Shown here in pieces: positions 13,873 to 21,999 of a DNA stretch of 64,000 bases (positions are counted from its first letter, which is position 1; the number at the start of each line of letters is the position of its first letter). A program made the position numbers and the translations under genes. The notes under the pieces are model-generated. The model searched no databases. It was not told the DNA's origin and saw nothing but the letters and a program-made list of their open reading frames with translations. This stretch comes from Lachnospiraceae bacterium (GTDB lineage: Bacteria; Bacillota; Clostridia; Lachnospirales; Lachnospiraceae), in contig JAFUFI010000006.1 of NCBI GenBank assembly GCA_017469945.1, positions 1-64,000 of the forward strand. The letters run 5' to 3'.

Positions 13873-15984
13873 CTATCTTCTTCTGCCGGAGCGTCCTTTG
13901 GACCGTGAACGCGATCCTTTGGCCGCTTCCCGCAGTCTGGCTCCGGGTATACCCCGCATCGCCTCAAATGTCTTTCTGCAGCTGTCGCATCTTTCGAATC
14001 CGTGTCCAACAGGGAGCTGTCTTCCGCAATCCTTGCAGCGTTTTATAAATTTGTTTTTATTTCCGCTGAGGTAATCTTCTATGGCAAGCTCAGTACTCTT
14101 TTTCTCCTCCATAAGCCAATCTTCATCCATAATCTTTCCCATATGTACAGAGAAAAGATGATATAGCTCAAGGAGCTTATAATAGGTCTCAAGTCTCTCG
14201 AGATCGTTATTTCCTCTCGGGTATGAAGGCTTTTCCAAAGATACGTCTGCCGCATAGGTAAGGCAGTAGTGAACCCACTGCGCGAGCACTCTCGGATTGC
14301 CGTCATCTATAGGACAGGAGATCATATCGTAGATGACATCCTTTTTGTTGTCCGTATCTCCGTATATAAGGTCAAAGTCAAGGCTTTGGTCCTTCAGGGT
14401 ATGATAAAGAGTCAGCATCCTGTCGATCTTCATCTTTTCGTAGGGCTTTTGAGGTCGGATTCCGAACCATACGGTAAGGATCTCGCTTAATGTTGCATCA
14501 AGATTTACCAGCATCCTCGGGAATCCTAAAATAGCGGATTTGATCTGAGGAAGGGGCTTTCCGATCGTATTTTTCAGAACGGGCAAAAACTCGGGATCCG
14601 TCGTAGTCACATAACCAATGTCATATTTTCCGAATCTTCCGGCTCTTCCGGCTATCTGAAGTATCTCATCTGCCTTGAGGTCTCTTCTTTGCTGTCCGTC
14701 AAACTTCCAGCTTTCCGCGAAAATAATACGCTGTATGGGCAGATTTATTCCCATTCCGATAGCATCCGTCGATATAACAATCTTTGTCTCACCGGTTGCG
14801 AACCTTCTAACCTCGGATTTACGGGTCTCGGGAGGGAGCTTTCCGTAGATAACGCTGGCCTTTACTCCCATCATCTCAAAACGCGCCGCAAGATCAAGCA
14901 CACGTTTTTTCGAGAAAAGTATATAGCAGTCTCCGGGGCGGATCTGGTTTCTTGTAACGCGGTTGCTGTCGGAAAGTACAAAAGGGGCATCCTCTACCAC
15001 AAGCCCGGTCTTTCTTTCATGTCTTGTGATATCATAGGTATCGCCACAGGTCTCGATGATCTCTGTGAGAAGTTCCGTAACATTATCGCTGGAAAGAAGG
15101 TAAACTTCTTTCGCTTTAACGCCGAGGATTGCTCTCGACCAGGCGGCTCCTCTTTCGGGATCGGCTATCATCTGACATTCGTCAATAACGGCGATATCGT
15201 AATCCTCGTCAAGATTAAGAGTTTCCACGGTCTGGGATATAACTCTGCTGTCTTCAACCGTGATATGCTCCTCTCCGGTCTTCATCGAGGTAGGGGTTCC
15301 TGCATCGTTTAATGTATCGTAAACCTCGAGGGCAAGAAGTCTGAGGGGCGATAGATAAACGCCCTTTTGAGCATCCTTAAGCTTTGTGATCGCTTCGTAG
15401 GTTTTGCCGGAGTTGGTGGGGCCAACATGAAGGTGGAAGGACCTTACCATAGCTCTTGTCTCGACGTACTCTGCCGTAGGGTCAGTCTGAACAAGACCCA
15501 TTATCTGAGCCTTTATCTTTCGGTCATAAAACTTCTTGAACTTGTCCTCAACGGGAATAGCCTTTGTGATAATATGACGGTTTTGAGGGTCCTGTAAAAA
15601 ATCCAGATAGCTTTCTATTGCGTCGTCGCTTCTGGTAAGGGCCAGTATTTCCCAGTCCTTTTGAGCAACGATATTAATAAGCCTGTCCATCTCCTCCTCG
15701 CTTTTTCTTCGCTGAGCGGGGGGCTGAAGGGATATTGAGGCCTTCATAGCCAGTATTCTCGGATAAAGATCCGAATATTGATATCCGTAGTACGCGTTCT
15801 TTACAACATTTCCCGTGGAATTAATCTTCTTATCAAGCTTTTTCATATTCGCGGGATTTTTACGGTTACAAAGTCTTTCAAATGTGTCCGCGTAGAGCTC
15901 CTCCATTCTTTCACGGAGCTGCATAGCGCGCTCTAATTCCGCTTCCATTTCTTCTTCCAAGCGGTTTTCTCTGTCCTGATCCAT
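13873..15984 (-). CDS. SUV3-like SF2 RNA helicase with C-terminal zinc ribbon and basic tail
   Basis: The helicase core resembles SUV3, the helicase of the mitochondrial RNA degradosome. Motif I is HVGPTNSGKTYEA, motif II is DECQM in place of DEAD/DEAH, and motif VI is QIAGRAGRFGKYDIG. A helical N-terminal region (about 1-165) precedes the core. Near the C-terminus is a four-cysteine ribbon (CKDCGRQLPVGHGFERCDSC), followed by a strongly basic Ser/Arg/Lys tail of about 30 residues, suiting RNA binding. SUV3-type helicases are not common in Firmicutes. A role in RNA turnover or ribosome-linked processes is inferred. It lies 25 bp before exonuclease III on the same strand. Confidence 0.88.
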   Translation of the reverse strand: MDQDRENRLEEEMEAELERAMQLRERMEELYADTFERLCNRKNPANMKKLDKKINSTGNVVKNAYYGYQYSDLYPRILAMKASISLQPPAQRRKSEEEMDRLINIVAQKDWEILALTRSDDAIESYLDFLQDPQNRHIITKAIPVEDKFKKFYDRKIKAQIMGLVQTDPTAEYVETRAMVRSFHLHVGPTNSGKTYEAITKLKDAQKGVYLSPLRLLALEVYDTLNDAGTPTSMKTGEEHITVEDSRVISQTVETLNLDEDYDIAVIDECQMIADPERGAAWSRAILGVKAKEVYLLSSDNVTELLTEIIETCGDTYDITRHERKTGLVVEDAPFVLSDSNRVTRNQIRPGDCYILFSKKRVLDLAARFEMMGVKASVIYGKLPPETRKSEVRRFATGETKIVISTDAIGMGINLPIQRIIFAESWKFDGQQRRDLKADEILQIAGRAGRFGKYDIGYVTTTDPEFLPVLKNTIGKPLPQIKSAILGFPRMLVNLDATLSEILTVWFGIRPQKPYEKMKIDRMLTLYHTLKDQSLDFDLIYGDTDNKKDVIYDMISCPIDDGNPRVLAQWVHYCLTYAADVSLEKPSYPRGNNDLERLETYYKLLELYHLFSVHMGKIMDEDWLMEEKKSTELAIEDYLSGNKNKFIKRCKDCGRQLPVGHGFERCDSCRKTFEAMRGIPGARLREAAKGSRSRSKGRSGRRR

Positions 15985-16009
15985 CTCTTACCTTTTCGTC
16001 TTTAAAAAT

Positions 16010-16765
16010 CTACAGATCCATGTCCAGCTCAACGGGACAATGATCCGAACCCATAATATCGCAGTGAATCTTGGCATCTTTAAGCTTTTTCTCAAGCTTT
16101 TTTGATGCAACGAAGTAGTCTATACGCCAGCCTGCGTTTTTCTCTCTGGCATGGAACATATATGACCACCAGGAATAGATTCCCTCCTTATCAGGGTAAA
16201 AATATCTGAATGTGTCTATATAGCCGCTTTCCAAGGTCTTTGTAAAGCAGTTTCTCTCTTCGTCGGTAAATCCGGCGTTGTGGTGGTTTGAGGAAGGGTT
16301 CTTAAGATCGATCTCTTTATGGGCAACATTAAGATCGCCGCAGTAGATCACAGGCTTTTTACTCTCGAGCCTGAGTACATAATCCCTGAAGTCTTCCTCC
16401 CACTTTTGTCTGTAATCAAGTCTCGTAAGCTCTCTCTGCGAATTCGGCACATAAACTGTTATAAAGTAGAAGTCCTTAAACTCCAGAGTAATAACTCTTC
16501 CTTCATGGTCATGCTCCGGGATTCCGATTCCACAGGTAACGGAAAGCGGTTTTATTCTTGTAAATACGGCAGTACCGCTATAGCCCTTCTTTTCGGCATA
16601 GTTCCAGTACTGCTCATATCCGGGGAGATCGAGCTCGATCTGTCCCTCGGAGAGTTTTGTCTCCTGAAGGCAAAATATATCCGCATCCAAAGCGTTAAAA
16701 GATTCCATGAATCCTTTTCCCATAACCGCTCTGAGTCCGTTAACATTCCATGATACAAGTTTCAT
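16010..16765 (-). CDS. xth: Exodeoxyribonuclease III (AP endonuclease)
   Basis: This repairs abasic sites and 3' blocking groups. All signature blocks of the ExoA/Xth family are seen: SWNVNGLRAV at the N-terminus, CLQETKL with the metal-binding Glu, YCGDLNVAH with catalytic Asp and Asn, and GSDHCPVELD with the catalytic His near the end. The length of 251 residues is normal. The start codon directly abuts the stop of the amidohydrolase gene upstream, so the two are translated from one message, with the helicase gene next. Confidence 0.97.
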   Translation of the reverse strand: MKLVSWNVNGLRAVMGKGFMESFNALDADIFCLQETKLSEGQIELDLPGYEQYWNYAEKKGYSGTAVFTRIKPLSVTCGIGIPEHDHEGRVITLEFKDFYFITVYVPNSQRELTRLDYRQKWEEDFRDYVLRLESKKPVIYCGDLNVAHKEIDLKNPSSNHHNAGFTDEERNCFTKTLESGYIDTFRYFYPDKEGIYSWWSYMFHAREKNAGWRIDYFVASKKLEKKLKDAKIHCDIMGSDHCPVELDMDL

Positions 16766-18061
16766 TTATCCAAGAATCCTCTCAGCAATTTTGTTGCAGT
16801 TTTCATATATTACTTCCGGCCTCTCACCGATGTTGTAAGAGCCGTTCTGGTAGAGGATCTTTCCTCCGACCATCGTCATAAGCACATTGCTCTTTCCTGC
16901 GCTGTAGACAATATTTTTGACGATATTGTTTTCCGGCTGCATATTGGGCTTAGCCATATCAAGAAGAATTATATCCGCAAGTTTACCCGCGGTAAGGGTA
17001 TCTGCGGCATCAAGTCCCATAGCCTTAGCGCCTCCGATAGTTGCCATGGCAAGAACTTTTCCCGCATCCACAGACACGGCATCGTTGTCCCTTATCTTGG
17101 CCAAAGTCGCAACAAGATACATTTCTCTGAACATATCAAGAGCGTTGTTGCTGGCAGGGCCGTCTGTTCCTATAGCAACATTAAATCCTTTTTTGATCAT
17201 TTTGCTGACGGGGGCTATGCCGCTTGCCAGTTTAAGGTTCGATCCCGGATTTGTGATGACGGAAACGTTCGCATCCTTAAGGATATCCATTTCCTCATCC
17301 GTCATATGAACACCGTGGAAAATACCTCCTCCAAAGTCAAACATTCCCAGTTCATTCAGTAACAGTCCCGGAGTTTTACCGTATCTTTCCTTACAGCTTT
17401 CAACCTCTGCTGCAGTCTCGCTCATATGACAGTAAAAAGGTGCTTTATATTTTTGAACAACTTCGGCAATCTTATCAAGCAGGCTCTTAGAGCAGGTGTA
17501 CTCCGCATGCATTCCGAGTCTGTAGCTGATAAGAGGGTTAAACTCATTTAGCCTTTCGAACTCATCCGCCATCTTTTCCGGCGAAGAAGTGTGGTCGTTT
17601 ACATTTCCGCAAAGCACGCATCTCATACCGGTATCACGGCAGCTTTCCGCTATGGCGTCTGGATTTAAGTACATATCAAAGATGGATGTGACTCCGCTGG
17701 TCACATATTCCATTACAGCAAGTCTCGTAAGCTCGTAAATATCTCCGGACGAAAGCTTCGCTTCGTATGGAAAAACCTTTGTATTAAGCCACTCGTTTAG
17801 CGGCAGGTCATCCGCGTATGACCGAAGAAAAGTCATAGCGGAGTGGGTGTGGGCATTTTTCAGACCGGGCATCAGTAAATTATCGCCGCAGTCTATCTCA
17901 AAATCCCACTTTATATGGGGTATGGCCGGTCCGGCCTCGGCAATATCGCTGTTTGTACCCACGTAAGCGATGTTTTCGTTTTTAATCCAGACCTCACCAC
18001 GGAAGATTTCTTCCCCGACTTCCATAGTAAGAATTCTTGCATTATACAACCTGATATTCAT
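16766..18061 (-). CDS. TrzA/MtaD-type amidohydrolase (probable SAH/MTA or related deaminase)
   Basis: The protein is a metal-dependent hydrolase of the family that deaminates 5-methylthioadenosine, S-adenosylhomocysteine or related purine compounds. The metal ligands appear as NAHTHSAM, CHMSETAAEVE, HGVHMTDEEMD and GTDGPASNN. The small beta domain formed by both termini (RLYNARILTMEV and GKILYQNGSYNI) is present. The length of 431 residues is typical. GGGAG precedes the ATG. Substrate assignment within this family is unreliable from sequence alone; atrazine-type or guanine deaminase activity is less likely. It is the first gene of an operon with xth and the SUV3-like helicase. Confidence 0.88.
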   Translation of the reverse strand: MNIRLYNARILTMEVGEEIFRGEVWIKNENIAYVGTNSDIAEAGPAIPHIKWDFEIDCGDNLLMPGLKNAHTHSAMTFLRSYADDLPLNEWLNTKVFPYEAKLSSGDIYELTRLAVMEYVTSGVTSIFDMYLNPDAIAESCRDTGMRCVLCGNVNDHTSSPEKMADEFERLNEFNPLISYRLGMHAEYTCSKSLLDKIAEVVQKYKAPFYCHMSETAAEVESCKERYGKTPGLLLNELGMFDFGGGIFHGVHMTDEEMDILKDANVSVITNPGSNLKLASGIAPVSKMIKKGFNVAIGTDGPASNNALDMFREMYLVATLAKIRDNDAVSVDAGKVLAMATIGGAKAMGLDAADTLTAGKLADIILLDMAKPNMQPENNIVKNIVYSAGKSNVLMTMVGGKILYQNGSYNIGERPEVIYENCNKIAERILG

Positions 18062-18126
18062 ACCCGCTCCCTTCTCGCTTTACGCGTAAAAAGGCATTTG
18101 TCCGACCTGACTATTTATTATAACAT

Positions 18127-18162
18127 AAAAAAATGGGAGTCACCATATAGTTGGAAACTCCC
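18127..18162 (-). terminator. Terminator of the YerB-like lipoprotein gene
   Basis: On the minus strand GGGAGTTTCC pairs with GGTGACTCCC across an 8-base loop, then ATTTTTTTATG follows. It lies directly after the lipoprotein stop codon. Confidence 0.75.
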
Positions 18163-18168
18163 GTAAAG

Positions 18169-19344
18169 TTATTCGTATGCGATGTTATCCTGGTATGTAT
18201 CCCAAATAAGACAAATCCAGGTTTTTCCCTGATTCAATACAACCTCTTGCCTGTTTGAATCATAGAATTTGAAGGGCTCCGAGTCTTCGTTACCTCTAAG
18301 CCAGTATCCCGGAATAACCTTCCCTTCTGTAAATATGTACGCGGGTGCATTACCTGTCATTTCAAAATTAAGGTATCCGCTGACATCATCGAAATAATTT
18401 CCCTTGGTCAGCATAAAGATAACGTTTCTACAGGTAAGCTCTTCACCGTTCATCTCGTCCTTATGAGGCTCTCCGAACTGATATCTGTGGTAGAGATGGT
18501 CGGATGAATCGTAGATAAAGTAAGGGAGTCCGTGTCCGTATCCTCCCACACCGTTCTCAAACCCGCCCGGAGCGATCCTCGTAGCATTATTGAATTCACT
18601 GTAGCTTGATACCGTACCGTCCTGGGCAAAAGTAAATGTAGGCGTGAAATCCTCACGGTAATTTGTTCTGTATCCGTGTCTGGCTACAGCCGCCTCGTAT
18701 CCGTCGATAGTCATAATACCCGTGTACTCGGTAGCATATCCTGCTGCCTTTCGCTTTTCGTCCCTTGCAAAAGCTTCATCGGAGGGGCTGTCGATTCCAA
18801 GCACGGATGCCGAAATATTGTCCACTCTGTCGGAGTTGATAAGAGGCGCCGCGAACTGTACCGCAAGCCCCCAGTTACAAAATATCGCATCCAGTGATAT
18901 AGCTTCATGAACGAAGTAGTGTCTTGCACTTCTTAAGGGGCCGATATGATCCAAGTTGTCGTAATCCTCGAAAACGCCCATTAATCTTGTACAAGAAAGC
19001 CACTCCATGGGAGCTTCAAAGATGACGCTGGCTTTGGAGATTCCGTACTGCGGAAGACCTGCCTTTGTGTTGGGGATCATAACAGCCATAGGACGTCTGT
19101 TTACTACATCCTCATTCTTCCACTCTCCGGTAAGGTAGCTTTGTTTCTTTCCGTTAATAACAGGCCTGTCAATGATAACAGAGCCCTCAACAACGGAACT
19201 GATATCTGATTGTTCGGTCGGTTTTGATGCGCCGGAGATGGGGGTTCCGCTAAATTCCGGGAGATCATCCTCCGCAGCGCATGAGACAAGCCCCAGTATA
19301 AGCATCAGTGCAAGTACTGCGGCAAAAATCTTTTTTCTCATCAT
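18169..19344 (-). CDS. DUF3048 (YerB-like) lipoprotein
   Basis: A lipoprotein signal is clear: basic MRKK start, hydrophobic run and lipobox LGLVSC with the lipidated Cys about 22 residues in. The mature part matches the YerB/DUF3048 family (MAVMIPNTKAGLPQYGISKA, then GPLRSARHYFVHEA). In Bacillus YerB is a membrane lipoprotein linked to the PcrA helicase; its biochemical role is not settled. An ATG at 19354-19356 is upstream, but AAGGA lies just before the double ATG at 19339-19344, so I choose the start there. It is monocistronic, with its own promoter and terminator. Confidence 0.85.
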   Translation of the reverse strand: MMRKKIFAAVLALMLILGLVSCAAEDDLPEFSGTPISGASKPTEQSDISSVVEGSVIIDRPVINGKKQSYLTGEWKNEDVVNRRPMAVMIPNTKAGLPQYGISKASVIFEAPMEWLSCTRLMGVFEDYDNLDHIGPLRSARHYFVHEAISLDAIFCNWGLAVQFAAPLINSDRVDNISASVLGIDSPSDEAFARDEKRKAAGYATEYTGIMTIDGYEAAVARHGYRTNYREDFTPTFTFAQDGTVSSYSEFNNATRIAPGGFENGVGGYGHGLPYFIYDSSDHLYHRYQFGEPHKDEMNGEELTCRNVIFMLTKGNYFDDVSGYLNFEMTGNAPAYIFTEGKVIPGYWLRGNEDSEPFKFYDSNRQEVVLNQGKTWICLIWDTYQDNIAYE

Positions 19345-19389
19345 AAGTTCCTTCATATCGCGATTTTTTCGCTATTTTACATAAGTCAA

Positions 19390-19418
19390 ATTATCTCATA
19401 ATGAAAATTTCAGGTCAA
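19390..19418 (-). promoter_or_regulatory. Promoter of the YerB-like lipoprotein gene
   Basis: TTGACC (19413-19418) and GATAAT (19390-19395) on the minus strand, separated by exactly 17 bases, lie about 45 bases before the start codon. Confidence 0.75.
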
Positions 19419-19470
19419 CAAAATGGGCAGTTGCTTTTCTTAATATTTCTTAAGAGTTTGAAAAAAGAGC

Positions 19471-19507
19471 AAAAAAAAACCCAAACCCTCTATACCGAGG
19501 ATTTGGG
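19471..19507 (-). terminator. Terminator downstream of tRNA-Leu
   Basis: On the minus strand CCCAAATCCTC pairs with GAGGGTTTGGG around a 6-base loop, followed by nine T residues (19471-19479). It starts a few bases after the tRNA 3' end. Confidence 0.9.
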
Positions 19508-19510
19508 AAC

Positions 19511-19594
19511 TGCTGGTGGCCGGACTTGAACCGGCACGGGATTGCTCCCGAGGGATTTTAAGTCCCTTGCGTCTACCTATTCCGCCACACCAGC
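19511..19594 (-). tRNA. tRNA-Leu (anticodon UAA)
   Basis: The 84-base class II tRNA has acceptor strands GCTGGTG and CACCAGC, an anticodon stem-loop GGGACTTAAAATCCC (anticodon TAA), a long variable arm (CGGGAGCAATCCCG) and a T arm with GGTTCAAGTCC. The discriminator base is A. CCA is not encoded, so the tRNA depends on CCA addition by a nucleotidyltransferase such as the one at 28494-29852. It decodes UUA. Confidence 0.97.
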
Positions 19595-19643
19595 ATTTCA
19601 ATCACAGATTTTACCATAGTAAAATCATAATTGCAAATAGTTT

Positions 19644-21749
19644 TTAGATTAACTTCTCAAATTTTAAAACCGTAGCGCTTGTCTTGGGAAGCCTGATCTT
19701 TAAGATGCCCGTTTTAAGGGGGTACAGAGTCTCTTTCAAAGAGTATCCCTCATCAGTGGACTGAAATATCACTTTCATGTTTCCCGTTCTGTGAGTACCC
19801 ACTTCCCAGGCAGTTATCTCCTTTTCAACTTCATGGTTATTGTTGTTGATAAGGATAATGCACTGCTCATCCCTGGTAAATCTTCCGTAAGCGATGAAAT
19901 TATAATCGCTTCCCAGTTTCTTTATTGAACCGTTTCTGAGCTCGGGATACTTTTTTCTGAGAGCGATGATATCTCTGTGAAACTGTATCATCTGAAGGTC
20001 TTCACGTCCCCAGGGGTATGTTCGCCTGTTGTCGGGATCTGTGAATCCGCAAACGCCCGCTTCATCTCCGTAGTAGATGGTGGGAGCGCCGGGCCAGGTC
20101 ATCTGGATCACAACCGCTTCTCTCATCACCGCCTTGTTTATGCCTTCCTCCGCCGCCCTCGGTCCGAGAGTATTTGTACGTCCGACCCTATGGTTGGTTC
20201 TTGTAAGGAACCTGGAATGGTCATGGTTTGAGAGCTCATTCATCGCCACTTGCCAAGAAGGCATTGAAAAGCTGGACGTGTGGTGTACCATAGCACCCCA
20301 GAAGCTCTCGGCATTTCCCAAAAGGTTTTCTCTGAAGTCATCGCTATGCTTTTCCATACCGGTCAAAAACCAGGTTACGGGCTCCATAAACGCATCATAG
20401 TTCATTACGGTGTCCCATTCATTGCCCTGTAACCAGTCCCTTGTGGTGCCGTAATGCTCCGCGAGGATTATAGCATCGGGATTTGCCGATTTAACAGCCT
20501 TTCGGAAGTCCTGCCAGAATCTGTGGTTAAACTCCGGCGAATGTCCGAGATCCGCCGCAACGTCAAGTCTCCAGCCGTCCGCATTAAAAGGCGCGGAAAC
20601 CCACTTTTTACCAATATTTAAAATATAATCATAGAGCTGCTTTGAGCCCTCGTAATTGAGCTTGGGAAGAGTGTCATGTCCCCACCAGCCGTCGTACGTG
20701 GGATTGTAGGGCCACCTGCGGTCATCGGAGAAATCAAAATACTGTCTGTAAGGGCTGTCCGCGCTTACAAAGGCTCCTTTTTCATATCCCTGTGCATTCT
20801 CGTAGATCCGTTCTCTGTCCATCCACTTGTTAAAGGATCCGCAATGGTTAAACACACCATCAAGGATTACCTTCATGCCCCTTTTATGGGCCTCTTGAAC
20901 AACCTTTGCAAAAAGCTTATCGCTCTCCGTAAGGTTATTAAAGCTTGTAACACGGGTGATATATCTGGTTGAAAGTCTGTTTTCCTTCGATCCGGGGGGA
21001 AGAAGCTCTCCGTCATCGTCCACGATCTTTCCAAAATGAGGATCGATGTGGTCGTAATCCTGAATGTCGTATTTATGGTTGGAAGGAGATACGAAGAGGG
21101 GATTAAAGTAAATAGCCTCTACCCCAAGCCCCGCAATATAGTCAAGTTTATCAAGGACGCCCTGAAGGTCGCCTCCGTAGAAGCATCTTACATCCATAGT
21201 CGCCGGATCTTTATCCCAATCCTCAACCCTTATTACGGGCTCGCCTATGTAGCAATACTCCCCGGACAGAACATCATTTGTTTTGTCGCCGTTACAAAAG
21301 CGGTCAACGTAAATCTGGTACATCACCGCACCCTTTGCCCACTTCGGCGTAGAGAATCCGGGGATTATTCCGAAGTTGTAATATTCGTTGATATCCCTTG
21401 TACAGCCCCTCATATCATAGTAGCAGACAAGGTTGCCGGAAGTAATTTCGAAGTAGTAAGAGAACTTTTCATCCTTTAAGAGCACTTCAACCTCGTAATA
21501 GTCAAAGTGAACCGCCGTTTCAACCTTTGTCATCAGATATTTATTGCCATGCCAGACAAGGCATACATAATCCACGTTGTTTTTCGCGGTCCGAAATCGT
21601 ATTTTGACCGTAGAAAAAGCGTCCGGTTCCGCAGGAGAAACATACTCGGCGGATGTATCGCTGAATAATGCTCTCGTATTGAAAACAGGGCGCATCGTGT
21701 TAATATATTTTTCAAAATATAGTATTCTGTTACGCTTTTCCAGATCCAT
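19644..21749 (-). CDS. GH13 alpha-glucan hydrolase (neopullulanase/maltogenic amylase type)
   Basis: The 701-residue enzyme has an N-terminal beta domain (about 1-140, CBM34-like) before the GH13 barrel. The catalytic triad is visible: nucleophile Asp in GWRLDVAADL, acid/base Glu in AIILAEHYG and stabiliser Asp in ELSNHDHSRF. Region I is present as VILDGVFNHCG. Without a signal peptide it should degrade maltodextrins, cyclodextrins or pullulan fragments in the cytoplasm. The upstream ribosome site (AAGAAGG) is rather far from the ATG. The tRNA-Leu gene lies 49 bp downstream. Exact specificity among cyclomaltodextrinase, neopullulanase and maltogenic amylase cannot be set from motifs. Confidence 0.92.
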   Translation of the reverse strand: MDLEKRNRILYFEKYINTMRPVFNTRALFSDTSAEYVSPAEPDAFSTVKIRFRTAKNNVDYVCLVWHGNKYLMTKVETAVHFDYYEVEVLLKDEKFSYYFEITSGNLVCYYDMRGCTRDINEYYNFGIIPGFSTPKWAKGAVMYQIYVDRFCNGDKTNDVLSGEYCYIGEPVIRVEDWDKDPATMDVRCFYGGDLQGVLDKLDYIAGLGVEAIYFNPLFVSPSNHKYDIQDYDHIDPHFGKIVDDDGELLPPGSKENRLSTRYITRVTSFNNLTESDKLFAKVVQEAHKRGMKVILDGVFNHCGSFNKWMDRERIYENAQGYEKGAFVSADSPYRQYFDFSDDRRWPYNPTYDGWWGHDTLPKLNYEGSKQLYDYILNIGKKWVSAPFNADGWRLDVAADLGHSPEFNHRFWQDFRKAVKSANPDAIILAEHYGTTRDWLQGNEWDTVMNYDAFMEPVTWFLTGMEKHSDDFRENLLGNAESFWGAMVHHTSSFSMPSWQVAMNELSNHDHSRFLTRTNHRVGRTNTLGPRAAEEGINKAVMREAVVIQMTWPGAPTIYYGDEAGVCGFTDPDNRRTYPWGREDLQMIQFHRDIIALRKKYPELRNGSIKKLGSDYNFIAYGRFTRDEQCIILINNNNHEVEKEITAWEVGTHRTGNMKVIFQSTDEGYSLKETLYPLKTGILKIRLPKTSATVLKFEKLI

Positions 21750-21829
21750 ATATGTCTTACACCCTTCTTATCAGAAAGCTATAGTGACCATGCATTTATT
21801 TTACAAAAAAATACTGTTAATAGCAAGCG

Positions 21830-21858
21830 AAAAGGACAGCCGGGGAAGCTGTCCTTTT
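21830..21858. terminator. Bidirectional terminator between ftsH and the GH13 gene
   Basis: AAAAGGACAGC (21830-21840) pairs perfectly with GCTGTCCTTTT (21848-21858) around a 7-base loop, giving T-rich tails on either strand. It likely ends the ftsH transcript before the GH13 gene. Confidence 0.8.
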
Positions 21859-21999
21859 CTAGAGAAGGTATTTCTTGGGGGTATAGCAAAAAAACTAATG
21901 TATTGGGGTACAATCAGTATATTACCATATGCCTATATTGAAAGTAAGTCTCACTTTACACAAATTTCACAACATCCCCCTTGAAATTTTGTGCAACTT

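Noticed and set aside
21957..21994. Second terminator just after ftsH
   Set aside because: Nearly matching arms (CACAAATTTCA and TGAAATTTTGTG) are AT-rich and no T-run follows; the hairpin at 21830-21858 is much stronger.
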